NCBI RefSeq assembly: GCF_000316605.1
Contig: NC_019683.1
Coordinates: 3,270,036 to 3,334,035, forward strand
Length of the DNA: 64,000 nt
Direction: 5' to 3'
Origin: [Leptolyngbya] sp. PCC 7376
Lineage (GTDB): Bacteria > Cyanobacteriota > Cyanobacteriia > Cyanobacteriales > MRBY01
The position numbers and the translations under genes were made by a program. Numbering within the stretch: the first letter of the stretch is position 1; every line of letters begins with the position of its first letter. This document shows positions 17,711 to 26,585 of this stretch, in pieces. The notes beneath the pieces were generated by a model. It had not been told where the DNA came from. It was given only the letters and a program-made list of their open reading frames with translations, and searched no databases.

Positions 17711-18502
17711 ATGGCTAAATCTGCATCTCCACGCCGAAAAAAGAACTGGTCGCCCTGGTTGGATAGTTTGGCGTTGGTGCTCTGGGGCAGTTTATTGCTG
17801 AAGTATGGGATTACTGGGCAGCTCGCGTTACTGATCCACCCAAATTATTTTGGGCTCTGTATGGGAGCAGGGGTTATATTGCTTTTGTTGGGTCTCGGTA
17901 AGCTTTGGCAAACGATTAATCCAAGTCTCGATCCGAGTGAATCTGTACAACACGTGGCGCTGTTGCCCCAAAATGTGGCGAGCTTTTTAATGATTGTGGT
18001 GGCGATCGCCGGATTTATCATTTCGCCATCGGTTTTAGCGAGCCAAACAGCAATTCAGCGGGGCTTAACGGAAGAGTTACCTTTAACACGCAGTCAGCCG
18101 GAAAGTTTTCGGGCAGGGTCGAATCCAGAAGAACGGACGTTATTAGATTGGATTCGAACATTGAATGCTTATCCTGAGCCTGACGCTTACACCGGTGATC
18201 CAGTTACAGTGAAGGGTTTTGTGACATCATTGCCGCAGCTTCCTGAAAATTACGTGATGGTATCGCGATTTGTATTGACCTGCTGTGCTGTTGATGCTTA
18301 TCCGGTAGGTTTACCTGTGAAGTTTGAGGAGAAACCCACTTTTGCAAATGATCAGTGGATCGAGGTGCAAGGGGAGATGATTACGGAAGATCTTGAGTTG
18401 GGAGATGAGGATGGTGAGGTGGGTTTACCTCAGCGCCAATTGGTGATTAGTGCTGCCGAAGCCAAGGAAATTCCGACGCCCCGAAATCCTTACGACTATT
18501 AA
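17711..18502 (+). CDS. TIGR03943/YcgQ-type membrane protein
   Basis: The 263-residue protein has three or four hydrophobic segments in its first half (residues 20-60 and 95-115). A soluble domain follows with the diagnostic SRFVLTCCAVDAYPVG motif and a beta-rich DPVTVKGFV...WIEVQGEM fold. This is the pattern of the TIGR03943 family, usually encoded next to a permease (YcgR/DUF318) and linked to metal regulation or transport. That permease partner is absent here. The stop codon is directly followed by the ATG of the phospholipase-D-type lipoprotein gene, so the two are translationally coupled. Confidence 0.8.
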   Translation: MAKSASPRRKKNWSPWLDSLALVLWGSLLLKYGITGQLALLIHPNYFGLCMGAGVILLLLGLGKLWQTINPSLDPSESVQHVALLPQNVASFLMIVVAIAGFIISPSVLASQTAIQRGLTEELPLTRSQPESFRAGSNPEERTLLDWIRTLNAYPEPDAYTGDPVTVKGFVTSLPQLPENYVMVSRFVLTCCAVDAYPVGLPVKFEEKPTFANDQWIEVQGEMITEDLELGDEDGEVGLPQRQLVISAAEAKEIPTPRNPYDY

Positions 18503-20086
18503 ATGTTTTTGTCTAAAACGAGCTGGGGCGATCGCCTCCGAAAATGCGTCAGTTTTTTTGCTGGTGCAGCATTACTGGTGGGTTGCTCATCAAAAGATCA
18601 GCGTCCAGATGCATTATCCCAAGATGAGTTTATTCAGGTTTACTTCAATCATCTTGAGGCCAAAGGCGTTGACTATAAGGAGCCTTATCGAGACATTTTT
18701 CGGGCTGGGGATAATCTGGAGGCGGTTTTAGTTGCAGAAATTACCGCTGCCACCCAAAGCATTGACATTGCAATACAAGAAATAAATTTGCCACTAGTAG
18801 CGGAGGCGATCGCCCAAAAAAAGGCTGAAGGTTTAAATGTACGGGTCATTGTCGAAAATAATTACCGTCGTCCCTGGGTAGCTATTGACGAGAACGAATT
18901 ATTGAAATTTGATGAGCAAGAGCAGCGTAAATATCAGGAATTTGTTGCCCTTGCCGATGATGATAAGGATGGATTTCTGAGTGATGAAGAAAAGGAAAAA
19001 TATGATGCGATCGCCATTCTAGAGAATGCAGGTGTGCCAATCCTCGATGACACAGCAGACGGCACCAAAGGCAGTGGTTTAATGCACCACAAATTTATGG
19101 TGATCGATGGCCGCAAAATAGTCACAGGTTCCGCGAACTGGACATTGAGTGGTATTCACGGCGATTTCGCGAATCTCGATACCCGAGGCAATTTAAATCA
19201 TTTATTGGTGATTGAAGATGGGGCGATCGCCGCAGAATTCACTAAAGAATTTGAAGAGATGTGGACAAACCGAAATTTTGGCGTCCAAAAAATTCAAGAC
19301 TCCCCCAAAACTTTTACTGTTGGAAACAGCCAAGTCACCTTACAATTTTCACCATTTTCCAGTTCACAACCCTGGGAAAACACCAGCAATGGTTTAATCG
19401 GCCAAACTTTATCCCAAGCCGATAAATCCATTAATTTAGCCCTTTTTGTTTTTGCAGAACAAGACATCGCCAATATCCTCGAAACAGAATCACAGGAAGG
19501 CACAACGATTCAGGCTTTAATCGACTCAAGCTTTGCCTTTCGAGACTATAGCGATGGCTTAGATATGCTCGGAGTGAACATCAAAGAAAAATGTGATCCC
19601 TTTAACCGTCCATGGCGATCGCCGATTCAATCCGTTGGCACACCCAAACTCCCTCAGGGCGATAAGCTCCACCATAAATTTGCTGTTTTAGATGAATACA
19701 CCGTAATCACTGGTTCCCATAACTGGTCAGCTTCCGCCAATTCTCAAAACGACGAAACGCTATTAGTGGTTCAAAATCCTCAAATTGCCCAGCATTTCCA
19801 GCGGGAGTTCGATCGTTTATACAGTGATTCCTATTTAGGAATACCACCATTTATTGCAGAGAAACAAAAATCAATTCCTGCTGACTGCATTCCTGCGTCT
19901 TCCCGCGGCATTGTAAACATCAACACTGCGACAGCTGTTGAACTCGAAACTCTACCTGGTATTGGAGAAAGCCTTGCTCAAAAGATTATTGAGAATCGTC
20001 CTTACAAAAATTCAAATGACTTACAGCGAGTCCCCGGGATTGGTGAAAAGAAAGTGGCAACTCTCGAAGGAAAAATTACTTGGTAA
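18503..20086 (+). CDS. Lipoprotein with two phospholipase-D (HKD) motifs and a C-terminal HhH domain
   Basis: The N-terminus is a lipoprotein signal (ALLVGCSSKD, Cys29 expected to be lipidated), so the protein should be anchored outside the cytoplasm. Two HKD motifs of the phospholipase D/nuclease superfamily follow: MHHKFMVIDGRKIVTGSANWT and LHHKFAVLDEYTVITGSHNWS. Between the first domain's strands lies an EF-hand-like loop (DDDKDGFLSDEEK, about residue 152). The last 60 residues are a ComEA-type helix-hairpin-helix pair (NINTATAVELETLPGIGE, VPGIGEKKVATL), which binds DNA in other proteins. This suggests an envelope nuclease acting on DNA, perhaps with calcium. It abuts the upstream gene with no spacer. 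Confidence 0.88.
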   Translation: MFLSKTSWGDRLRKCVSFFAGAALLVGCSSKDQRPDALSQDEFIQVYFNHLEAKGVDYKEPYRDIFRAGDNLEAVLVAEITAATQSIDIAIQEINLPLVAEAIAQKKAEGLNVRVIVENNYRRPWVAIDENELLKFDEQEQRKYQEFVALADDDKDGFLSDEEKEKYDAIAILENAGVPILDDTADGTKGSGLMHHKFMVIDGRKIVTGSANWTLSGIHGDFANLDTRGNLNHLLVIEDGAIAAEFTKEFEEMWTNRNFGVQKIQDSPKTFTVGNSQVTLQFSPFSSSQPWENTSNGLIGQTLSQADKSINLALFVFAEQDIANILETESQEGTTIQALIDSSFAFRDYSDGLDMLGVNIKEKCDPFNRPWRSPIQSVGTPKLPQGDKLHHKFAVLDEYTVITGSHNWSASANSQNDETLLVVQNPQIAQHFQREFDRLYSDSYLGIPPFIAEKQKSIPADCIPASSRGIVNINTATAVELETLPGIGESLAQKIIENRPYKNSNDLQRVPGIGEKKVATLEGKITW

Positions 20087-20168
20087 ATCTTTTCTCTACC
20101 CATCAACTCCAACAGAATATGGCACAATAAGCAGGTCAAAATCCTTGTTTAGCGTAATTCTGTAAAGT

Positions 20169-21344
20169 ATGTCTGCGAATCCTGAATGGTTAGCCCGTGG
20201 CACCAGCGAAATTTTTCCTGATAACCCCGATGATAATCTCGCAAAGGCGATCGCCGAAATTGACAGACCATTACGGGTGAAGTTGGGCATTGACCCCACA
20301 GGTTCTGATTTGCACTTGGGTCATAGCATTCCGTTTCGGAAGCTACGGGATTTTCAGGATGCTGGCCATACTGCAGTAGTAATTATTGGCGACTTCACAG
20401 CACAGATTGGGGACCCTACAGGTAAATCTGATGTACGTAAGCAGCTTACAGCTGAACAGGTCAAAGAAAATGCTCAGACTTATTTGGAGCAGCTGCGTCC
20501 GATTTTAGATTTTGATACTCCTGGACGTTTAGAGATTCGCTACAACTCGGAATGGCTCAAGGATCTTGACCTCGCTAAAACCCAAGAATTATTGGCGACC
20601 ATGACTGTGCAGCAAATGTTGGCTAAGGAAGGCTTTGCAAAGCGTTATGACAGCGAAAATCCCATTTATATTCATGAGTTTCTCTATCCCTTAATGCAGG
20701 GTTATGACTCTGTGATGGTCGAGGCTGATGTTGAGCTGGGTGGCACTGACCAAAAATTCAATGTTGCGGTAGGTCGTGATCTGCTGCGATACTTTGGTAA
20801 AAAGCCCCAGTTTGGTTTACTCCTCCCGATTTTGGTTGGAACAGATGGCAAGGAAAAAATGTCGAAGAGCCTTAATAATTATGTAGGTCTCAAAGATAAT
20901 CACCATACGATGTATCAAAAATTGCAAAATACCCTTGATACATTGTTACCCGACTATTTCGAGCTACTTACAAAAATTGATTTAGGAACTCTACCTGAAA
21001 ATCCTCGTGAACAGCAGAAGTTATTGGCGCGAGAAATCGTCACCCAATTTCATGGTGCGGATGCCGCGACAGATGCAGAAAAAGCGGTTCAAAATGTAGC
21101 TGCGGCGAATATCCCTGAATTCTCTTTAGTAGAAATCGAGTTCCCCTCACCTCTTTTCTATATTCTTGGGGCAAGCGGTTTATGTTCCAGCAGTGGTGAT
21201 GGTCGCCGTCAGATTAAAGGTGGTGCAGTCCGTCTTGATGATGAGCGAATGACTGATATAAATACGAAGTTTGAGTCAGCGGAGCAATTAATAGATAAAG
21301 TGTTGCGGGTCGGGAAAAAGAAGTTTATTCGTCTAATTCCTTAA
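20169..21344 (+). CDS. tyrS: Tyrosyl-tRNA synthetase
   Basis: This class I synthetase charges tRNA-Tyr. The HIGH motif is HLGHSIP near residue 50, and the KMSKS loop is present intact near residue 236 ([13 protein letters not shown]). The tyrosine pocket region ([26 protein letters not shown]) is complete. A short S4-like RNA-binding segment ([19 protein letters not shown]) ends the 391-residue chain, which fits the TyrZ-like branch with a longer catalytic part. The ATG at 20169 has no strong ribosome-binding site. It follows the lipoprotein gene by 82 bases. Downstream lies the IS nest. Confidence 0.97.
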   Translation: MSANPEWLARGTSEIFPDNPDDNLAKAIAEIDRPLRVKLGIDPTGSDLHLGHSIPFRKLRDFQDAGHTAVVIIGDFTAQIGDPTGKSDVRKQLTAEQVKENAQTYLEQLRPILDFDTPGRLEIRYNSEWLKDLDLAKTQELLATMTVQQMLAKEGFAKRYDSENPIYIHEFLYPLMQGYDSVMVEADVELGGTDQKFNVAVGRDLLRYFGKKPQFGLLLPILVGTDGKEKMSKSLNNYVGLKDNHHTMYQKLQNTLDTLLPDYFELLTKIDLGTLPENPREQQKLLAREIVTQFHGADAATDAEKAVQNVAAANIPEFSLVEIEFPSPLFYILGASGLCSSSGDGRRQIKGGAVRLDDERMTDINTKFESAEQLIDKVLRVGKKKFIRLIP

Positions 21345-21510
21345 GTCTGAAATAACGTTCAAAGGATTACTTGCGGTAAAAGTGTTGATCCTTTTACAGT
21401 TCAGCACCATATCTTTATGAGCTTAGGGGATGACAAGCAGGATAAAAAGATGGTGGAGAGTGAGTTTGAGGAAATGAAGGCAGAAAAAAAGTAGGGTGAA
21501 AATATCCTCC

Positions 21511-21900
21511 CTACTCCGACAAAAATGTTGCCTGAATTCTACCAGGGGTAATGCAAGCGTAGCTGTCACGAAGTACCATAAGCTGAAATCGGATGTCATA
21601 TATAGCAGCGGATGCATCACTAATAGACTCTGGCCATTTCTCCGCCATTTCCTTCTGGGTTAGATGCCCATATTCCTCTGCAAAAGCACGAAAAGCATCT
21701 AGATCATTAATCTTCGGTTGAGGGCCTCGACGGTAATCTGTCTTCGGAGCGACTGAACCGATTTTCTCTCGTCGTTTCAGCCACAGGTCTAGCGTATTTC
21801 GGCTAATACCAAAGAAGCGACAGATATCACTTTTTCGTTCACCTTTATCGAAGGCGGCAACAGCTTTTAGGCGTAAATCAAGACTATGGGGAGCAGGCAT
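21511..21900 (-). pseudogene. IS630-family transposase, N-terminal part with foreign tail
   Basis: The first 99 codons are the helix-turn-helix half of an IS630 transposase (MPAPHSLDLRLKAVAAFDKG, GISRNTLDLWLKRREKIG, LTQKEMAEKWPESISDASAA). At about 21604 the similarity to the family stops and 30 unrelated codons (from YDIRFQLMVL) run to a stop at 21511. The catalytic DDE half is missing, so it cannot act as a transposase. The stop lies inside a hairpin (21490-21515). Confidence 0.75.
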
Positions 21901-21957
21901 GGCATCTATGTTTATTGCTTCTATCCTATTCTGTCTTAACCCACTCCTTGCCTGCTA
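21604..21957 (-). mobile_element. IS630 fragment i (left end), inserted in IS982 copy A
   Basis: Its outer end reads TAGCAGGCAAGGAGTGG on the minus strand and is flanked by TA, the target duplicated by IS630 elements. It interrupts the IS982-type reading frame after the residues DDRQP. The inner side is lost. An end with similar bases (TAGCAG...GTTAAGAC) closes IS630 fragment ii. Confidence 0.65.
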
Positions 21958-22562
21958 TAGGTTGGCGGTCATCGGTATTTCCGGGCGTCACTTGGACGTT
22001 GAGTAATTCTCCTCGCTCATTGATGACCAGGTGTAGTTTGAAGCCGAAGAACCATCCCACCGAAGTCTTGCCCCTTGCCGCGCAACCTTCAAAAACACGG
22101 TGTTGAGAGATACGGCGATTATGGCAAACCTTGATGCTGTTGGCATCAATGAAGCTAATACCAGTGCATTATCCGAAGCATCGTCGCAGATATGTACAGA
22201 GAGGAATCAAGCTCGAAGGTATCCATGTCACAAAGCGTTGATAGCTCACAGCTAGAGGAAACTCTTGTTGCCAATCGCATTTCACCTTGATGAGATAGAA
22301 ATGCTTGAAATTTCGATAGTGAGATTGATGGAAAGCAATGAGAATAGTCATCACCTCACTCAGACTGAGGCTTCTCTGACGGCGACGGTATTTTTTGCCA
22401 GAGCTGAGTAACGCTTGATGCCATAAGGGTTCAAAGACTTGGCAGAAATCATCAACATGGCAAAACAGAGCCTCTAGACTGGACATGGGAGAAAGCCGTG
22501 GATTCGTTACAACTTCCACGATATGGGCTTTCTCCTTTTCTTTCCTTATCCAGAACTCACGT
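21958..22562 (-). mobile_element. IS982-family element, copy A (3' part lost)
   Basis: The upstream end is ACGTGAGTTCTGGATAAGG, read inward from 22562, shared in near form with copy B and the scrap at 7390. This end lies inside the IS630 fragment ii reading frame. The other end was destroyed by IS630 fragment i. Confidence 0.65.
21959..22486 (-). pseudogene. IS982-family transposase copy A, broken
   Basis: From ATG 22486 the frame reads MSSLEALFCHVDDFCQVFEP, like copy B. A stop codon at 22171-22169 follows YLRRCFG; beyond it the same frame continues [22 protein letters not shown] through GWFFGFKL to DDRQP, where the IS630 fragment begins. The gene thus carries one nonsense change and a truncation. 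Confidence 0.8.
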
Positions 22563-22709
22563 TATTTACCAGATTTGAACAAGATTGAGCGGTGCTGGTC
22601 TTGGTTGAAAAGCCGCATTCGAAAACAACTCAAACACTTTCCATCTCTGAGAGATGCGATGGATATGACTCTTCGTTCTGCTACGTCTTAACTCTTTTGA
22701 CCACTGCTA
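22563..22709 (+). mobile_element. IS630 fragment ii (right end), inserted in IS982 copy B
   Basis: The plus strand encodes the C-terminal piece of an IS630 DDE transposase (LPDLNKIERCWSWLKSRIRK, ending MDMTLRSATS). The right end (GTCTTAACTCTTTTGACCACTGCTA) is followed by a TA target copy and then IS982 copy B. The upstream half of this element is missing beyond IS982 copy A. Confidence 0.65.
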
Positions 22710-23159
22710 TAGTTTGAAGCCAAAGAACCAACCCACAGAGGTTTTCCCTCGAGCAGCATGACCATCAAAAACGTGATGTTGAGAGATACGGCGATTGTGA
22801 CAAACCTTGATACTGGTGGCATCAATAAAGCTGATTCCTGTGCATTGACCATAACAGTGACGCAAATAGACACACAGCGGTACTAATGTTGAAGGCATCC
22901 ACTCCACAAAACGTTGATAACTTACTGCTCTGGGAAAAGCTCCTCGCCAGTGATGACGCACATTGATGAGATAGAAATATTGGAAATTACGATAGTGAGA
23001 TTGATGAAATGTAATCAATATCGTCATTATCTCGCTGAGACTAAGGCTTCTGGGGCGACGCCGCCGTTGTTTCGAGGCCAGTAATTGTTGTTGCCATTGA
23101 GGTTCAAAGACTGGGCAGAAATCATCAACGGCACAAAACAAAGGCTCTAGACTGGTCAT
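22707..23159 (-). pseudogene. IS982-family transposase copy B, truncated
   Basis: The 150-codon frame ([58 protein letters not shown]) is the first half of an IS982 transposase. It ends after GWFFGFKL at a TAG supplied by the inserted IS630 end. The catalytic part beyond is absent. Confidence 0.8.
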
Positions 23160-23237
23160 GGGAGAAAGTGGTGGGATTGCTTATCAACTTCCACAATATG
23201 CACTTTCTCCTTTTTCTTTCTTCTCCCGAACTCACGT
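22710..23237 (-). mobile_element. IS982-family element, copy B (3' part lost)
   Basis: The intact upstream end is ACGTGAGTTCGGGAGAAG, read inward from 23237. It is the oldest layer of the nest, since IS630 fragment ii broke it. Confidence 0.65.
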
Positions 23238-23403
23238 TGGTTAGGCAAATCTCCCTTGGCTGCATTGCAACTATTTTTTATAAAAATAGAAGATAAGAGA
23301 GTTGAATTATCAGTCTCATGAATGTTTTCTCAACCCTCTCCTAGGAGAAATTATTGTGTCTATGAAAGATGTTATTGATGGAAATTAAAGGATATTTAGA
23401 CAA

Positions 23404-23436
23404 CAAAAAAGGCATAGAACTAGATGATTCCATACC
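23404..23436 (-). terminator. Rho-independent terminator of psaF-psaJ
   Basis: On the minus strand GGTATGGAA pairs with TTCTATGCC (two G-U pairs) and a run of T follows, 40 bases after the psaJ stop. The rest of 23238-23476 has no gene I can support. Confidence 0.75.
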
Positions 23437-23476
23437 TTCGATTTATCTGTTTTATTTTTTAGTAAAAAACCGAATC

Positions 23477-23596
23477 TTATCCCAATGGGTGGAACAAAAG
23501 ATCAGGGAAAAAACGATTAAACTCGATTAAAAGACCAGCAGTGAAAACCATCATTGCAGTTAGCAGTACTGGTGCAGAAGATAAAAATTTACCCAT
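23477..23596 (-). CDS. psaJ: Photosystem I subunit IX (PsaJ)
   Basis: This 39-residue membrane subunit is easy to miss because of its size. It reads [20 protein letters not shown], then [19 protein letters not shown], a single hydrophobic helix with the family's usual polar end. PsaJ sits beside PsaF at the edge of photosystem I in the thylakoid. It follows psaF after 44 bases on the same strand, the normal cyanobacterial order psaF-psaJ. A terminator follows. AAAGTAATGACTAAAC-type sequence before the ATG gives a weak ribosome-binding site (GGAG at 23602-23605). Confidence 0.95.
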   Translation of the reverse strand: MGKFLSSAPVLLTAMMVFTAGLLIEFNRFFPDLLFHPLG

Positions 23597-23640
23597 GTGT
23601 TTTACTCCAGAAAGTAATGACTAAACCTAACTAAAATGCT

Positions 23641-24153
23641 CTAGCGAGGAGAAATGGGGACTTCCCCGTCTTTGACAATAAGTTCGCCAGAGGTGAACTC
23701 CTTCAGAGCTAGTAGAGGCCAAGAGAAGCCAGTTAGCATCACTTTAACTGCTAAAGGAACGTCGATGATGACTTCCTTCATAGCAGCGGTTTTGGGATCC
23801 TTGCGGACGGCGATTAGGTAGGCACGGCCAACCCAACCAATCCAACCGGTGATGAACAGGAATAAAATACTGGGGATTAAGAAATCACCAGCATGGTCAA
23901 GGCGACCATCAACAATGAGGCGGGGTAGACCCTCAGGGCCGCAGAGCGCGTCAGAATAAGCATCTGCGCGATTTTGGCCAGAGTTGGGGTCTGCGGTGGT
24001 GTTGCGGAAAGTCTTCGCTCTGTTTTGGAATGCGGCGGACTCACTACAAGGAGTAAGGTGAGATAGCGTGTCAGCTTTTACAGGAGTTGCAAAGCCGAGC
24101 CACAATGTTAAAGAAAGAGCAAAGGCGCAAACAACAGCTACGAAACGTTGCAT
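23641..24153 (-). CDS. psaF: Photosystem I subunit III (PsaF)
   Basis: PsaF is the lumen-exposed subunit involved in docking of plastocyanin or cytochrome c6 in some organisms. The ATG at 24153 is chosen because AAGGA precedes it and a signal peptide starts there ([20 protein letters not shown], cleavage after PVKA). The mature chain has [19 protein letters not shown], a second Cys ([16 protein letters not shown]) and the membrane helix ([20 protein letters not shown]). Length 170 residues is near normal. The frame stays open upstream to 24210, but the extra residues are not expected. It diverges from tsaD across 155 bases holding the light-regulated promoter. Confidence 0.97.
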   Translation of the reverse strand: MQRFVAVVCAFALSLTLWLGFATPVKADTLSHLTPCSESAAFQNRAKTFRNTTADPNSGQNRADAYSDALCGPEGLPRLIVDGRLDHAGDFLIPSILFLFITGWIGWVGRAYLIAVRKDPKTAAMKEVIIDVPLAVKVMLTGFSWPLLALKEFTSGELIVKDGEVPISPR

Positions 24154-24308
24154 AAGTTTGTTTCCTTTTGTTACAAAATAATTAAGTTTTTTGTACAAAA
24201 GATACGCCAATCCATTTGTACTTCGGAAGCAATATTAATGGGAATAGCGTATCCAGTAAAGGCAAAAAAGGTTAAAGTTATTAACTTAAATCTAAGTTAT
24301 ACCGATAT

Positions 24309-25364
24309 ATGGGTATTGTTTTAGCAATCGAAACAAGTTGTGACGAAACAGCGGTTGCAATTGTTAATAATCGTAAAGTTCTTGGCCATATTGTCGCTTC
24401 ACAAATTGACATTCATCGAGAGTTTGGTGGGGTGGTTCCTGAGGTTGCTTCTCGTCATCATTTAGAAAGTATTAATAGTTGCATTGCTGAGGCGTTTGAG
24501 CAGGCTAATCTCAGCTGGGATGAGATTGAGGCGATCGCCGCGACTTGTGCGCCGGGATTGGTCGGTGCTTTGTTTGTCGGGGTATCAGCTGCAAAGACTT
24601 TGGCGATGCTGAGAAATAAGCCCTTTGTTGGGGTACATCACTTAGAAGGTCATATTTATGCAAGTTATCTGAGTCAACCGGAATTAGAGCCTCCCTTTCT
24701 CTGTTTGTTGGTTTCAGGGGGACATACAAGCTTTATTGAGGTGCAGGGTTGCGGAGAGTATGAATTGCTTGGCCAAACTCGTGATGATGCCGCTGGAGAA
24801 GCCTTTGATAAAGTGGCGCGGCTTTTAGGTGTCGGTTATCCAGGAGGCCCAATCATCGATCGATTGGCAAAGGAAGGTAATCCTAAAGCATTTCCCTTGC
24901 CCGAAGGTCGGATTTCTTTGCCTGAGGGTGGTTATCATCCCTATGACTGTAGTTTTAGTGGTTTAAAAACAGCGGTACTGTATCTTGTTCAAAAATTAGA
25001 GAAAGCTGGCAACGAGATTCCTGTTAATGACATTGCAGCAAGTTTTCAGCATACGGTTGCGAAAGCCCTCACAAAACGAGCGGTTAGATGTGCTGGCGAT
25101 CGCCAACTCAAGACGATTGTGGTGGGTGGTGGTGTTGCCGCAAATAGCGGTTTACGAGAGATGTTGACAGCAGCAGCGGCAGAAAAAGGCATTGCTGTAC
25201 ATTTTCCGCCTTTAAAGTTCTGTACAGATAATGCCGCGATGATTGCCTGTGCAGCAGCAGAACATTTCGATCGGGGCGATCGCAGCCCATTAAATTTATC
25301 TGTACAATCTCGTCTTCCGATTACTGAAGTTGCATCTTTATATCCTTCTACTTCACTAGGATAG
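24309..25364 (+). CDS. tsaD: tRNA N6-threonylcarbamoyladenosine synthase subunit TsaD
   Basis: TsaD transfers the threonylcarbamoyl group to A37 of ANN-decoding tRNAs, with TsaB and TsaE. The 351 residues carry the ASKHA-fold motifs: IETSCDETAVAIV at the start, the metal-binding HHLEGHIYAS, LVSGGHTSF, and DDAAGEAFDKVARLLG. The C-terminal region (VGGGVAANSGLREML, FCTDNAAMIA) is intact. The start at 24309 fits the family. It diverges from psaF. No tsaB or tsaE is near, which is normal for cyanobacteria. Confidence 0.97.
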   Translation: MGIVLAIETSCDETAVAIVNNRKVLGHIVASQIDIHREFGGVVPEVASRHHLESINSCIAEAFEQANLSWDEIEAIAATCAPGLVGALFVGVSAAKTLAMLRNKPFVGVHHLEGHIYASYLSQPELEPPFLCLLVSGGHTSFIEVQGCGEYELLGQTRDDAAGEAFDKVARLLGVGYPGGPIIDRLAKEGNPKAFPLPEGRISLPEGGYHPYDCSFSGLKTAVLYLVQKLEKAGNEIPVNDIAASFQHTVAKALTKRAVRCAGDRQLKTIVVGGGVAANSGLREMLTAAAAEKGIAVHFPPLKFCTDNAAMIACAAAEHFDRGDRSPLNLSVQSRLPITEVASLYPSTSLG

Positions 25365-25518
25365 TGTTATTCATCTCATAAGGTTGACTTGAAAAATTGG
25401 CTCATTATTTTATTGATCACTGCTGATTCACTGAAAAAAAGACTGTAGAAAATGTCTGTGAGTACTAGTGATATCTCTGGCAACCCAGAGTAAAACTAAA
25501 TAATTAATAGCCCAACCT

Positions 25519-26454
25519 ATGCGTCACTTTGTCTGTTCTGGTGTAATTATCTGTTCGCTACTGCTGTATAGTTGCGCTGCTCCAAACCCTGCGACACCTG
25601 ATGCGACGCCTTCAGAAAATACTGGAACGATTCCAAGTAGTGAGACAGCGGAACAGGAAGATGATTCGCTACAAGAACTAAAAATCACTATTCTGCCCGA
25701 TAACTCTAATGCTGAACGTGATGAGAGAATCGAAGAATTAAAGGCTTATTTAACGACTACTTTAAATATTCCCGTAGAATTCGATGCGGCGAGTAGCTAC
25801 GAAGATGCTGTCGAAAAAATTGTGAATGGCTCAGTAGACGTAGCCTATCTTGGCCCTTTTACTTATATCAAGGCCAAAGAGCAAAATCCCAGTATTGAAC
25901 CCATTGCTGCTCCCATTGATCAAAATACTGGTAGGCCTTGGTATACCAGCGTCATTATAGGCACAATCGATATTCAGTCTCTTGAAGAGATTAAAGGTCG
26001 ACATTTTAGTTTTGTCAGTGATTCGTCTACATCGGGTTTTCTGGTTCCTAGTTATGAATTTAAGACTCTAGGCATCGATCCTGAAACGGATTTTGCATCA
26101 GTTCGTTATGGTGGTGCCCATGATAAAAATTTACAATTATTGCTTGATGCTGAAGTCGAGGCGATCGCCGTTGATCGTAATACCTATGGCCATGCTCTAG
26201 AGGCGGAACAACTTAATCCTGAAAAATTTCATCTAATCTGGGAGTCTGACCCCATTACTAACTCACCCATTGTTGTGTCTGGTGCAGTGCCAGAAGAGGT
26301 TAAATTGGCTCTCCAAAGAGCGTTTATCGATGCACCTAGTGGCCTTGTCACTGTTGGTGTTGCAGAAACCGAAGGCTATACCATCGTTGAAGATAGTGAC
26401 TATGGACTCATCCGTAAGCTGCATGAAGAATTGGCGCATCCTCCAGAATCCTAA
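25519..26454 (+). CDS. PhnD-like periplasmic phosphonate/phosphite-binding lipoprotein
   Basis: The 311-residue protein starts with a lipobox (LLLYSCAAP, Cys19), so it should be a lipid-anchored periplasmic protein. After a Thr/Ser/Glu linker (residues 22-50) it reads as a PhnD/SsuA-type binding protein: ITILPDNSNAERDERIEELKAYL, then IVNGSVDVAYLGPFTYIKAKEQ and FSFVSDSSTSGFLVPSYEF. In this family the Ser/Thr loop binds phosphate-like anions. No permease or ATPase follows; instead a sensor kinase begins 131 bases downstream. It may thus present a ligand to the kinase instead of feeding a transporter. That is inference. Confidence 0.85.
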   Translation: MRHFVCSGVIICSLLLYSCAAPNPATPDATPSENTGTIPSSETAEQEDDSLQELKITILPDNSNAERDERIEELKAYLTTTLNIPVEFDAASSYEDAVEKIVNGSVDVAYLGPFTYIKAKEQNPSIEPIAAPIDQNTGRPWYTSVIIGTIDIQSLEEIKGRHFSFVSDSSTSGFLVPSYEFKTLGIDPETDFASVRYGGAHDKNLQLLLDAEVEAIAVDRNTYGHALEAEQLNPEKFHLIWESDPITNSPIVVSGAVPEEVKLALQRAFIDAPSGLVTVGVAETEGYTIVEDSDYGLIRKLHEELAHPPES

Positions 26455-26585
26455 AAAGCAGCACGATCAGGCAAGGTTAAACTATTGTGGATGATGGCCG
26501 CTATTAACTTATCCATAGGTTAGAAAAAAGAGTTGAAATATCCCGGCGACAGGGTTTAGCATCATCGTTCGGCTGACCCCACTTT

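Noticed and set aside
21417-21494. A 25-codon plus-strand frame (MSLGDDKQDKKMVESEFEEM) after tyrS
   Set aside because: The charged composition looks protein-like, but there is no ribosome-binding site and its stop lies in a hairpin; it may be a gene remnant. Left out as unsupported.
22485-22691. A 68-codon plus-strand open frame taken as one gene
   Set aside because: It is a chimera: the first 25 codons are antisense to the IS982 end and only the rest is IS630 transposase tail.
23333-23392. A tiny frame after GGAGA (GTG TCT ATG AAA GAT) near 23350
   Set aside because: Only about nine codons long, downstream of IS debris; more likely chance.
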